Below, in pieces: positions 55,306 through 62,832 of a stretch of 64,000 bases of DNA; the stretch's first letter is position 1, and every line of letters starts with the position of its first letter. The DNA is taken from positions 2,520,001 through 2,584,000 of the forward strand of contig NZ_CP015612.1 in NCBI RefSeq assembly GCF_002138415.1, written 5' to 3'. The notes under the pieces are model-generated. The model did not search any database. It had not been told where the DNA came from and saw only the letters and a program-made list of their open reading frames with translations. This DNA is from Stenotrophomonas maltophilia. Lineage in GTDB: Bacteria > Pseudomonadota > Gammaproteobacteria > Xanthomonadales > Xanthomonadaceae. Position numbers and translations under genes: made by a program.

Positions 55306-55399
55306 ACATGGCTCCAAGGCTGTGGAATGACGTGGGTATTGCTTTCAAGTTGTGACCCGTCGTCATGCAGCCATTAGGCCGCGCAGCAACAACGACGGG

Positions 55400-55413
55400 G
55401 TTGATCTGGATCA
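55400..55413 (-). promoter_or_regulatory. Perfect FNR box upstream of narK2
   Basis: TTGATCTGGATCAA matches TTGAT-N4-ATCAA at all ten positions. It lies about 95 bases before the narK2 ATG; TAATGG about 32 bases downstream of its centre could be the -10 element. Confidence 0.85.
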
Positions 55414-55439
55414 ATCAGGGGCCGGTTTCCACCGTGCCC

Positions 55440-55453
55440 CTGACAAATGTCAA
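55440..55453 (-). promoter_or_regulatory. Second, weaker FNR/DNR-like box upstream of narK2
   Basis: CTGACAAATGTCAA is a good palindrome (TGACA...TGTCA) but matches the FNR consensus at only 7 of 10 positions. Its centre is exactly 40 bases upstream of the perfect box, about four helical turns, and it overlaps the stop codon of the upstream gene. Confidence 0.45.
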
Positions 55454-55815
55454 ACCGATGAAGCGGTGGTGCGGCGGGTCACCCCGCGCTGGCGCACGCT
55501 GTCGCGTACATCCACATCGAACTGCAGCTGAAGCTGGCTGCCATCTTCCAGGGAAATGTCGAACGGCAGGCCATCCCGGCACGGCAACCGCGCCGCCAAG
55601 GCCTCGACTGCCGGGCGCGGCAGTACCAGGCGGCAGAAGGTGCCACCGTCCAGCAGCACGGGCTGCTCGCCGCCATGCAGCGACACCGCCATGCCCCAGC
55701 CCTCGATACCGCCAAAGCGGGTCATGTTCTCGACCGATTCACCGGCCAGCAGGCGCGCCAGTTCGGCCTCGTCCAGGCGAAGCCGTACTGATTGGTCCTG
55801 CAACTGCACTTTCAT
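55450..55815 (-). CDS. Small conserved-type protein of unknown function beside mobA
   Basis: 121 aa, soluble, beta-rich: MKVQLQDQSVRLRLDEAELA, FGGIEGWGMAVSLH, CRLVLPRPAVEALAARLPCR and LEDGSQLQLQFDVDV. No catalytic motif recognised and no function assigned. The ATG overlaps the mobA stop (ATGA), so it is co-translated with the Mo-cofactor genes and may take part in cofactor handling, which is only an inference from position. Confidence 0.75.
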   Translation of the reverse strand: MKVQLQDQSVRLRLDEAELARLLAGESVENMTRFGGIEGWGMAVSLHGGEQPVLLDGGTFCRLVLPRPAVEALAARLPCRDGLPFDISLEDGSQLQLQFDVDVRDSVRQRGVTRRTTASSV

Positions 55816-56360
55816 GACGCAACATCCTCCCATTGTTCGGGGGTATTGCAGTTGACCAGGCAGGCTTCGTCAACGCTTTCCATTGGCAGCGCGTGCATCT
55901 GCAGGCGGCGCTGGAAGGCCTGTACCGAGCGGCGCCCGTTCGCATCATCCAGCATCGCGGCCAGTACGCTACGAGTGGCATTGTCCACATTCAACAGCAT
56001 GGGAAAGGGATGCCCGTCGAAGATCGTGCATGCGCCCTGCCCCTCGGCAGCCAGCCGTTGCAGCAGCCGCGGCGCCAGCAACGGGGTGTCCACCGCTACC
56101 ACCCAGGCCGGGCCATCGGGCATCTGCTGCATCACGCTGTGCAGTCCACCCAGCGGGCCGCAGCGCGCCACCTGATCGGGGATGCCGCCGAAGGCCGGAT
56201 AGTCACCGCTCACCCACACCCGTTCGGCGCCGACCTGCAGCAGCAGGCCACGCATGTGTTCCAGCAGCGTGCGCCCCTGCCACGGCAGCAGCGCCTTGTC
56301 GCGGCCCATCCGGCTGGACAGGCCACCGGCCAGCACGATGCCGTTGATGGTTCCATTCAT
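55812..56360 (-). CDS. mobA: Molybdenum cofactor guanylyltransferase MobA
   Basis: 182 aa. The GTP-binding glycine-rich loop is IVLAGGLSSRMGRDKALLPW; also CGPLGGLHSVM and AVDTPLLAPRLLQRL. Attaches GMP to Mo-molybdopterin to give the guanine dinucleotide form that NarG needs. Follows moaE after a 33-base gap containing a REP-like hairpin. Confidence 0.94.
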   Translation of the reverse strand: MNGTINGIVLAGGLSSRMGRDKALLPWQGRTLLEHMRGLLLQVGAERVWVSGDYPAFGGIPDQVARCGPLGGLHSVMQQMPDGPAWVVAVDTPLLAPRLLQRLAAEGQGACTIFDGHPFPMLLNVDNATRSVLAAMLDDANGRRSVQAFQRRLQMHALPMESVDEACLVNCNTPEQWEDVAS

Positions 56361-56361
56361 G

Positions 56362-56386
56362 GTAGAGCCACGCCATGCGTGGCTGC
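56362..56386. repeat. GTAG-headed hairpin between moaE and mobA
   Basis: GTAGAGCCACGCCATGCGTG with stem AGCCACGC/GCGTGGCT and a 3-base loop. It resembles a SMAG monomer and could lower read-through from moaE into mobA. Confidence 0.65.
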
Positions 56387-56393
56387 AGCGGGC

Positions 56394-56894
56394 TCAATGC
56401 TGGTGATCGTGCGCGTGGTCATGGCCGTGTGCGGGTTCGTTGTCCGCGTGGCACAGGCTGCAGCCCTCGCTCCACGCGCTGTCGCCGTCCTCGTAATGCT
56501 CCTGCTTCCAGATCGGGCACTGGTGCTTCACCACCTCGATCAACTGCCGGCAGGCCCGGAACGCCTCGTCCCGGTGCGGGCTGCCGGCCGCCACCACCAC
56601 TGCTACATCGCCGATACCCAGGCGGCCCTTGGCGTGGGCCACATACAGCTTCAGCTTCGGCCCGAACGTGGCCTCGACCTCGGCAGCCAACCGCTTGAAC
56701 TCGTTCAGCACCAACGGCTCGAACAGGTCGTAGGTGATCCCGGTCACCGGCCGGCCAATGTTGACGTCGCGCACCTTGCCGATGAACACGTCGATGCCAC
56801 CGAACCCCGGATCGGATACCGCCGCGATGCCCTCGGCCGGATCGATCGCCGCCTGCGCGCGGTCCACCACCTTGGTGATGATCTTCTCGCTCAT
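56394..56894 (-). CDS. moaE: Molybdopterin synthase large subunit MoaE with His/Cys-rich tail
   Basis: 166 aa. Catalytic core includes FIGKVRDVN, YDLFEPLVLNEFKRLAAEV, AHAKGRLGIGDVAVVVAAGS, then PHRDEAFRACRQLIEVVKHQ with the KQEH catalytic segment. Adds two sulfurs to precursor Z with MoaD. The last 25 residues form an unusual tail, CSLCHADNEPAHGHDHAHDH, able to bind metal. Starts three bases after moaD. Confidence 0.95.
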   Translation of the reverse strand: MSEKIITKVVDRAQAAIDPAEGIAAVSDPGFGGIDVFIGKVRDVNIGRPVTGITYDLFEPLVLNEFKRLAAEVEATFGPKLKLYVAHAKGRLGIGDVAVVVAAGSPHRDEAFRACRQLIEVVKHQCPIWKQEHYEDGDSAWSEGCSLCHADNEPAHGHDHAHDHQH

Positions 56895-56897
56895 CGC

Positions 56898-57158
56898 TCA
56901 GCCCCCGCTCACCGGCGGCAGGATCGCCACCCGGCCATCGTCGGGCAGCGCCTCGTGGTCACGCAGCACGCGTTGCTGGTCGGCAAATGCCGAGTAGTCC
57001 AGCAGGGCGGCGCGGAAACCCGGCCAACGCGTCGGCAGCAGCTCGCGCAGCGCCTGGCGCAGATCGGCCACGGTGCCACCAGCCACCTCCACCGCGATCT
57101 CGCGGCTGGCATCCAGATCGGAAAACGCACCGAACAACTGCAGATTCACCTGTTTCAT
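56898..57158 (-). CDS. moaD: Molybdopterin synthase sulfur-carrier subunit MoaD
   Basis: 86 aa ubiquitin-like protein ending in VSGG; the terminal Gly-Gly is where the thiocarboxylate forms. Starts with VNLQLFGAFSDLDASREIAV. The ATG shares a base with the moeA stop. Confidence 0.93.
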   Translation of the reverse strand: MKQVNLQLFGAFSDLDASREIAVEVAGGTVADLRQALRELLPTRWPGFRAALLDYSAFADQQRVLRDHEALPDDGRVAILPPVSGG

Positions 57159-58411
57159 CACGACTCCTGGCTCGCCAGCTGCACCGGGTCATGGTGACCC
57201 CAGCCCTGCACGCGCACGGAGGTGCCAGCGGTGGCCAGGTCTCCCTCGGCCTCCAGCACCACCCAGGCGTTGGCCTGCAGCATGGACATCAAACGGAACG
57301 ACTCCTGCCCGGACAGCACGCGCGCACTCAGGCGCCCCTGCGCGTCCACTTCCACCCGCGCCCGCGCATGGAAGCGCAGGCCTGGCGGCTTGCGCACGTC
57401 GGCCTGCAGCGGCAGCTGCAACACGGTTTCCGGTGCCAGCCCCAGCAGGCGCCGCAGCACCGGCTCCACGAAGAAGCGCTGGCCCACGGCGGCCGACACA
57501 GGGTTGCCGGGAAGACCGAAATACAGCGCACCATTGGGCAGCACCGCGAACAACAGCGGCTTGCCGGGGCGGATCGCTACCTTGTGGAACACGATGCGCG
57601 CACCACGTCCACGCAGCGCATCGGGAACGAAATCGTAGCGGCCGGCCGACACCGCGCCCGTGCTGATCAGCAGCTGCGCGCCGGCAGCCAGCGCGTCATC
57701 CAGCACCGCATTGAACGCCGCCACATCGTCACCCACCGTGCCCTGCCACACCACTTCGGCACCGGCGGCCTGCAGGCGGCCAACCAGATACGGCCGGTTG
57801 CTGTCACGGATCTGGCCGGATTCCAGCGTCTGCGCCGCCTCGGTCACCAACTCCTTGCCGGTAGCGATCACTGCCGCCTTCGGCCGCGCCACCACCGCCA
57901 CCTGGCCCACGCCGATGGCATGCAGCAGAGTGCGCGCATTGATATCCAGCACCTGCCCAGCCTGCAGCACACGCTCGCCTTCGCGTACATCTTGGCCGCG
58001 CAGGCGCACGTTCTGGCCCGGCTTCACCGTGCCCTTCAGGGCGATGCGGGTCGGGCGTCCCTCCTCGCTGGCGAGGATGTCCACGTTCTCGACCGGCACC
58101 ACCGTATCCAGCCCCGACGGCATGCGCGCACCGGTCATGATTTCCCAGGCACCCTCGCCGCCTTCGGAGCCGGCATCGCCGGCCGCCTGCCAGCCCTGCA
58201 CTGCGAATTCGGTACCGGCTTCGAACGTCGCTCCGTTGGCTCGCAGCGCGAAGCCGTCCATTGCCGAATTGTCGAACGGCGGCAGCGACTGCCCACTGAT
58301 GATGTCACTGGCCAGGGTGCGGCCGCCGGCCTCATGCAGCGGCAGGTGCTCGGCCGGCAGCGGCGTGGCCGCATCCAGCAGGTGCTGCAGGGCTTCGCTA
58401 TAGGCAATCAT
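57158..58411 (-). CDS. moeA: Molybdopterin molybdenumtransferase MoeA
   Basis: 417 aa. PPFDNSAMDGFALRA, EIMTGARMPSGLDTVVPVEN, VVARPKAAVIATGKELV, ISTGAVSAGRYDFV, LYFGLPGNPVSA are standard MoeA segments. Inserts molybdate into adenylylated molybdopterin. The ATG overlaps the moaC-moaB stop (TGATGA). Where most MoeA have TGGVSxGD, this one reads STGAVSAGRYD, a small change in the active-site loop. Confidence 0.95.
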   Translation of the reverse strand: MIAYSEALQHLLDAATPLPAEHLPLHEAGGRTLASDIISGQSLPPFDNSAMDGFALRANGATFEAGTEFAVQGWQAAGDAGSEGGEGAWEIMTGARMPSGLDTVVPVENVDILASEEGRPTRIALKGTVKPGQNVRLRGQDVREGERVLQAGQVLDINARTLLHAIGVGQVAVVARPKAAVIATGKELVTEAAQTLESGQIRDSNRPYLVGRLQAAGAEVVWQGTVGDDVAAFNAVLDDALAAGAQLLISTGAVSAGRYDFVPDALRGRGARIVFHKVAIRPGKPLLFAVLPNGALYFGLPGNPVSAAVGQRFFVEPVLRRLLGLAPETVLQLPLQADVRKPPGLRFHARARVEVDAQGRLSARVLSGQESFRLMSMLQANAWVVLEAEGDLATAGTSVRVQGWGHHDPVQLASQES

Positions 58412-59418
58412 CAGTGGCCACCACCATCGACCATCGCCAAAGCGTGGCCCAGCACCGGCGCCAGAATATCGAGGCACTGCGCCGCCGCCTTCGGGCTGCC
58501 CGGCAGCGCGAACACCAGCATGTTGCCCAGTTGCACCACCTCGGCGCGGCTCAGCCAGGCCATCGGCGTGTGCTGTGCGCTCAGTGCACGCACCATCTGC
58601 GCCAGGCCATGCACCGGCCGCGCGTTCAAGGAACGCAGCGCCTCCGGGGTCAGGTCGCGTGGGCCCAGCCCGGTACCGCCGGTACACAGGCACAGGCGCA
58701 CGCCATCGGCAGCCAACGCCTGCAGGCGGCCCGCCAACGGCTCGATGCCGTCGGGCAAGATCTCGGCGGCCACGACCTCGCCGCCCAGCTTTTTCAGGCC
58801 GGCGACCAGCGTCGGGCCGGACACATCCTCATAGGTGCCCTCGCTGGCGCGATCGCTCAGCGTGATCACCGCGCAGGCCGCGCCCTCCAGGCCCTTCGGC
58901 GCACGCGGCTTGAAGCGCGCGCGCTCGGCATCGTCCATGCCATCCGGGTGCAGCCACACGCCGCGCTTGCCGCCTTCCTTGAACAGCAGACGGATGCCCT
59001 CGATGCGCAGTGCCGGTTCCACCGGCTTGCTCAGGTCGTACAGGGTCAGCAGCGCCGCGTTGACGCCAGCCAGTGCCTCCATCTCCACGCCGGTGCGCGC
59101 CTCGCTGGCGCACTCGCACCACACGCGGATCGCCTGCCGTTCCGGCACCGGCGCACAGAACACCTGCACCAGTTCCAGCGGCAACGGATGGCACAGCGGC
59201 ATCAGCATCGAGGCCATCTTGGCGCCCTGCAGGCCGGCAATCTCGGCCATCACCAGCGCATCGCCCTTGGGCAGGCGGCGCTCGACGATCAGCGGATAGG
59301 CCACCGGACCGGCATGCAGCTCGCCCACCGCCACCGCACGGCGGCGGGTGATGCGCTTGTCGCGGACATCGGCCATATGGAAGGCCGCATTCAATTCCCC
59401 ACTCATCGTGTTGCTCAT
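58411..59418 (-). CDS. moaCB: Bifunctional MoaC/MoaB-type molybdopterin biosynthesis fusion
   Basis: 335 aa. Residues 1-155 are MoaC (LMPLCHPLPLELV, TGVEMEALAGVNAALLTLYD, SKPVEPALRIEGIRLLFKEG), which acts with MoaA to make cyclic pyranopterin monophosphate. Residues about 180-335 are MoaB/MogA (VITLSDRASEGTYEDVSGPT, LCTGGTGLGPRDLTPEAL, LPGSPKAAAQCLDI), which adenylylates molybdopterin. Fusion of a first-step and a late-step enzyme; similar fusions are known in some bacteria. Overlaps moaA by ATGA. Confidence 0.95.
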   Translation of the reverse strand: MSNTMSGELNAAFHMADVRDKRITRRRAVAVGELHAGPVAYPLIVERRLPKGDALVMAEIAGLQGAKMASMLMPLCHPLPLELVQVFCAPVPERQAIRVWCECASEARTGVEMEALAGVNAALLTLYDLSKPVEPALRIEGIRLLFKEGGKRGVWLHPDGMDDAERARFKPRAPKGLEGAACAVITLSDRASEGTYEDVSGPTLVAGLKKLGGEVVAAEILPDGIEPLAGRLQALAADGVRLCLCTGGTGLGPRDLTPEALRSLNARPVHGLAQMVRALSAQHTPMAWLSRAEVVQLGNMLVFALPGSPKAAAQCLDILAPVLGHALAMVDGGGH

Positions 59419-60395
59419 CCTCCGATGGAGGCCAGGTGCGGGGTCAGCCCGGTCTGGCCCTGGTGCAGTCCATGCCCGGCCGCTTTCAGGCCAAGCTGTG
59501 TGGTGATGCGTGCCAGCAGCGCGTCATGGTCATCGTCGCTCTGCAGCAGCGGGCGCAGCGGCACGCCGAACTCGCCGAACAGGCACAGCCGCAGGTCGCC
59601 CTTGGCGGTTACCCGCAGGCGATTGCAGCCCTTGCAGAAGTCACGCGAATACGGGGCGATGATGCCGATGCTGCCGCGATGGTCCGGATGCCCGAACTCC
59701 CGCGCCGGGCCGGCATCGGCCGCACGCGGACGCTCATGCCAGCCGGCCGCCAGCAGCTGCTCGATCACCAGGTCGGCACGCAGGTGGTGGCGCTGGAAAT
59801 AGGCTTCGTTGTCGCCGGTGCGCATCAGCTCGATGAAGCGCACGCTGAAGGGGCGGTCGCGCAGGTAGTCCATCCACTGCGGCAGCTCATCGTCGTTCAG
59901 GCCGCGCAGCAGCACCGCATTGAGCTTGATCGCCGGCAGGCCCAACGCCTGCGCCAGGGCCAGGCCCTGTTCGATCTCCGGCAGGCGATCATGCCCGGTG
60001 ATGGTCCTGAAGCGTTCGCGCCGCAGGCTGTCCATGCTCACGTTCAGCGCGGTCAGGCCGGCCCGGTGCCAGCCCGGCAGGCGACGCGGCAGCAGCGTGC
60101 CATTGGTGGTGATGGCCACCTTGCGGATGCCGGGTACCGCCGCCACGGTGGCGATGATCTCGTCCAGGTCCTTGCGCAGGCTGGGCTCGCCACCAGTCAG
60201 GCGGATCTTGCTCATGCCCAGCGCGGCGAACGCACGCACCAGGCGCGCGATTTCATCCACCTGCAGGAAGCGCGGGCGGCCATCGGCCTGGTAACCGTCA
60301 GGCAGGCAGTAGCTGCAACGGAAGTTGCAGGCTTCGGTCAACGACAGGCGCAGGTACGGAAAGCTGCGTCCGAAACCGTCGGTGAGTTGGCTCAT
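59415..60395 (-). CDS. moaA: GTP 3',8-cyclase MoaA
   Basis: 326 aa radical-SAM enzyme catalysing the first step of Mo-cofactor synthesis. N-terminal cluster C23-X3-C27-X2-C30 (ACNFRCSYC), KIRLTGGEPSLRKD, and a C-terminal cluster (FCKGCNRLRVTAKGDLRLCL). Ends in Gly-Gly, as required in active MoaA. The chosen ATG (MSQLTDGFGR) leaves out eight upstream residues. First gene of the moa/moe/mob run, with an FNR-like box upstream. Confidence 0.96.
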   Translation of the reverse strand: MSQLTDGFGRSFPYLRLSLTEACNFRCSYCLPDGYQADGRPRFLQVDEIARLVRAFAALGMSKIRLTGGEPSLRKDLDEIIATVAAVPGIRKVAITTNGTLLPRRLPGWHRAGLTALNVSMDSLRRERFRTITGHDRLPEIEQGLALAQALGLPAIKLNAVLLRGLNDDELPQWMDYLRDRPFSVRFIELMRTGDNEAYFQRHHLRADLVIEQLLAAGWHERPRAADAGPAREFGHPDHRGSIGIIAPYSRDFCKGCNRLRVTAKGDLRLCLFGEFGVPLRPLLQSDDDHDALLARITTQLGLKAAGHGLHQGQTGLTPHLASIGG

Positions 60396-60502
60396 GGCTG
60401 GTCCACCTTGTTGCTCCACCGTCTTGCCTGTGCCCGGAACGGCCCGGAAACCCTCGTCTGCTGGAACGATTGCCAGAGTACGCGGCAGTCAGTTCCATGG
60501 GC

Positions 60503-60516
60503 ATGACTTAAATCAA
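60503..60516. promoter_or_regulatory. FNR-like box between moaA and the 60590 gene
   Basis: ATGACTTAAATCAA matches the FNR palindrome at 8 of 10 positions. It lies in the divergent region about 108 bases before moaA and about 74 bases before the plus-strand gene, so either or both could respond. Confidence 0.55.
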
Positions 60517-60589
60517 TCGTCTTCGGCCCCGCGCGGCAGGCGTTGTGGCAGCATGCGGCTTTCCGTGCAGCGGGCGTGTGACAACCCTC

Positions 60590-60994
60590 ATGATGATGAA
60601 CGATTTCCAGCAGCTGCTGCACGCCGCAGGCCAGCAGGCTGAACCGCAACGCTTGCTGTTCGTATTCGTGCGCGCCGAGCTGCCCGAATCGCCCACCAGC
60701 GACCAGCGCGACCGGCATGACCGTCGCGAGGGCGGCACCCTGTCGCCGGTGCTGTGCGTGGACAAGCTGCCGGCCGAGGTGCCCAGCTTCCAGGCACTGG
60801 CGACCGAGTCGACCACCACCGGCATCGACTGGGATCTGGTCTTCGTGGCGGCGCTGGATGGCCGCGCCGGTTTCGCCCCCAACAGCGATGAGGCCGCGCG
60901 CCCGCTGCAGCTGATGGTCAACGCCATCCATGACGGTCAGATCGGCCGCTTCGCCGCCTTCGACCGGGGCGGCGAGCCCGTTCAGTTCTATTGA
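60590..60994 (+). CDS. Conserved hypothetical protein (often labelled ribonucleotide reductase alpha subunit)
   Basis: 134 aa, soluble. FQQLLHAAGQQAEPQRLLFV, SPVLCVDKLPAEVPSFQALA and LVFVAALDGRAGF define a conserved small family of beta- and gammaproteobacteria, often labelled as a ribonucleotide reductase subunit, a name the sequence does not support (no catalytic cysteines or effector-site motifs; far too short). Function unknown. Three ATGs in a row at the start leave one to two codons uncertain. Divergent from moaA; its 3' end overlaps the next gene by 7 bases. Confidence 0.8.
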   Translation: MMMNDFQQLLHAAGQQAEPQRLLFVFVRAELPESPTSDQRDRHDRREGGTLSPVLCVDKLPAEVPSFQALATESTTTGIDWDLVFVAALDGRAGFAPNSDEAARPLQLMVNAIHDGQIGRFAAFDRGGEPVQFY

Positions 60995-61317
60995 GCCACC
61001 AGCTGCAGGGTCAGGAAGAAGATCACCAGCACGGTGTTCAGCCCCCAGGCCACGGTCAGCCCGCGCGCGGCCACGCCCAGGTTGGGGTTGTGCGCAGTAG
61101 GCGCCGCCCGCCAGACCGCCGGGATGATCCAGCCGGTATAGAGCAGCAGCACGGCAAATACCCCCAGCAGCAGCGGCGTGCGCTGGTTGGCCAGCGCCCA
61201 GAGGGCCACGGCCCACAGAATGTTGCTGGGAATGACGCCCTGCAGCCAGAACACGCTCCAGAGGCGGGAACGACCCTGAGCGTCGGGAGTTGGGTGCAAG
61301 GAAGCGGTGGCGGTCAT
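60988..61317 (-). CDS. Small inner-membrane protein of unknown function
   Basis: 109 aa, three to four hydrophobic segments: WLQGVIPSNILWAVALWALA, LLLGVFAVLLLYTGWIIPAV and LNTVLVIFFLTLQLVAQ. No family assigned. ATG with AAGGAG upstream. Tail-to-tail with the 60590 gene. May be co-regulated with its neighbours, but nothing shows this. Confidence 0.75.
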   Translation of the reverse strand: MTATASLHPTPDAQGRSRLWSVFWLQGVIPSNILWAVALWALANQRTPLLLGVFAVLLLYTGWIIPAVWRAAPTAHNPNLGVAARGLTVAWGLNTVLVIFFLTLQLVAQ

Positions 61318-61394
61318 AAGTCTCCTTCTGTTTAGGAAACGTGCCGGACCAGCCTGCGCTTGGTGGCTGGAAACGTCAAGGAAGGACGGAATCG

Positions 61395-61469
61395 GTAGCG
61401 CCGGGCCATGCCCGGCGGAATCCTCCACGTTCATGCACCCTCGGCTCGCCGGGCGTGGCCCGGCGCTAC
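61395..61469. repeat. SMAG-type REP inverted pair
   Basis: GTAGCGCCGGGCCATGCCCG on the plus strand and GTAGCGCCGGGCCACGCCCG on the minus strand, about 25 bases apart. GTAG heads and stem-loop form match S. maltophilia repeats. Confidence 0.85.
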
Positions 61470-61712
61470 CGGTCTTGTTATCCCTGTCGTCATCGCCCCT
61501 CCCCACCCGCTCCCTCCCGCTTCCCAACCTCGACATCTGTCGCAGATTGCACGGTGCGGGCGGATCACCGCGCCAGCCAGCGCTGGCGGTGCTTAACAGC
61601 GTGGGAGAATGCCAAAAGCGTCTCCAATCGAGCGATGTTTGCAACTCTTCTGATTGGCATTGCACAGCGCCAGGGGCTCAGATGGCGTGCCACCGGAAAA
61701 GGGTGGCCGGGC

Positions 61713-61859
61713 TTCGAATCCCGTGTTGGCTTTGAGTAAGTGCGCTTGCCAGCCGGCGTCACCATGCGTGGCGCCGGCTGGCAATCCGTCTGCCGGCTAT
61801 GGCGGGCGGTGCGTTGGGGGCGTTCGCGCCCGCCGGCTTGAGGCCAACCCGGATTCGAA
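61713..61859. repeat. Inverted T-arm-like motifs flanking a 13-bp perfect hairpin
   Basis: TTCGAATCCCGTGTTGGC at 61713 and, on the opposite strand, TTCGAATCCGGGTTGGCC ending at 61837. Between them TTGCCAGCCGGCG (61746-61758) pairs perfectly with 61772-61784. The TTCGAATCC core is like a tRNA T-arm but no tRNA can be folded around it. Confidence 0.6.
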
Positions 61860-61919
61860 CCACGTACCGCCCGCCACCTTTCGGGTGGCGGCTACCGATT
61901 GCCCTGCACGGAGCTTGCC

Positions 61920-62318
61920 ATGAACGAATCGGACTTCCCCCATCTGCACGCCTACCGCAGCACCGCCCACGACGACGATTCGCCACAGGCTGCGCCCGCA
62001 GTGGACAGGAACACCTTCATTGCCAACCTCCACCGGATCGGCTCCGGTGCGGCCGCCGATGGCCAACCCTGGCCGGAGCGGCATCAGCTGCCAGGCCGCT
62101 GCCTGGCCCTGGCCGACGCCGATTGCGCGTTGAGCGGATTGCGGGTGGTGCTGGAAATGCTGTTGGCGGCGGAACGCACACGCCAGAACGGCGCACCGGA
62201 AGAGTACGTGGGCGACCGGGTGATGGAGGGGTTGGTCATGGCCTGCCAGTCGTTGTGCGCGCAGGCGGTGGGGCGGTTGCAGGTTGACTGGGGAGAATCA
62301 AGCAGGCCCGCGCAATAA
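61920..62318 (+). CDS. Small hypothetical protein
   Basis: 132 aa, soluble, function unknown. The C-terminal half is helical: CLALADADCALSGLRVVLEM, then LLAAERTRQNGAPEEYVGDR and VMEGLVMACQSLCAQAVGRL. It has the look of small Pseudomonas/Xanthomonas orphan proteins with a helical C-terminus, but no domain is certain. ATG with GGAG six bases upstream. It follows the hairpin-rich leader, suggesting post-transcriptional control. Confidence 0.65.
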   Translation: MNESDFPHLHAYRSTAHDDDSPQAAPAVDRNTFIANLHRIGSGAAADGQPWPERHQLPGRCLALADADCALSGLRVVLEMLLAAERTRQNGAPEEYVGDRVMEGLVMACQSLCAQAVGRLQVDWGESSRPAQ

Positions 62319-62442
62319 ACTTCACCTCAATCTCCCATTGCAAAATGGAACCGCCGTCGCGAATCCACTAATACTATATTGCGCCACCTTCTTTCGAGCG
62401 CTAATAGATTTCCCACAGGGGATATCAAGAAATGGAGTTCTC

Positions 62443-62832
62443 ATGAACAAGGACAGTCTATTTTTGTGTGGCATTGCCATGAGCATCACCTCATTCTCCG
62501 CGCTCGCAGATGTCGGCACCCTCAGTCGAGCCAATTGCGTTGGCCCGCTTCAGGTAAATGAGTCCGTAACCTACGACAGACCGCTATTCCGAACCATGTA
62601 CGGCTTTGCGGCCAGCGTTCACACGCAACTTGGAAGCATCGAGCCGCTGCACGCCCCGCTATTCAGTGATTCCACGCCATCTGCCAGGCACTATGCCGGC
62701 GATACTGGCGATGGAGGAACGGTGTTCGTCAAGGGCAGCCATGGCTGGCGAATCTATGACGAAGAGGGATCTGTTCTCGAGGAAGGCTATCGCGAGACCA
62801 GCGCAACCGACTGCAATCTCACGGAATGGTGA
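62443..62832 (+). CDS. Exported protein of unknown function, low-GC island
   Basis: 129 aa. Signal peptide MNKDSLFLCGIAMSITSFSA, cut near LADV. The mature part has one central Cys (RANCVGPLQVNESV), a second at the C-terminus (ATDCNLTEW), and segments GGTVFVKGSHGWRIYDEEGS and VLEEGYRETSA. GGAG lies five bases before the ATG. Base composition is clearly lower in GC than the neighbouring genes. Overlaps or abuts the next exported-protein gene, so the two form an operon. No family recognised. Confidence 0.72.
   Translation: MNKDSLFLCGIAMSITSFSALADVGTLSRANCVGPLQVNESVTYDRPLFRTMYGFAASVHTQLGSIEPLHAPLFSDSTPSARHYAGDTGDGGTVFVKGSHGWRIYDEEGSVLEEGYRETSATDCNLTEW

Larger units (their letters stand above)
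61318..61919. other. 602-bp repeat-rich intergenic region
   Basis: No convincing gene. It carries a SMAG pair (61395-61469), a long perfect hairpin (61746-61784), and two inverted copies of a TTCGAATCC-containing motif (61713-61736 and 61837-61859) that flank it. A further GCCACC/GGTGGC hairpin at about 61870-61893 precedes the next gene. The short frames here are judged not to be genes. Confidence 0.55.

Noticed and set aside
50224..55377. A very long plus-strand open frame (about 1,700 codons) opposite narG and narK2
   Set aside because: It lies antisense to strongly recognised nar genes, has the Arg/His/Ala-rich composition of high-GC shadow frames, and shows no domain.
60590..60994. Ribonucleotide reductase alpha subunit
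   Set aside because: 134 aa with none of the catalytic or allosteric motifs; the common label appears to be an annotation error.
61565..61765. Short minus-strand frame with a peptide typical of repeat regions
   Set aside because: Overlaps the inverted motifs, has no ribosome-binding site, and probably reflects the repeat.
61713..61860. A tRNA gene, suggested by TTCGAATCC motifs
   Set aside because: No acceptor, D or anticodon arms can be paired around either motif.
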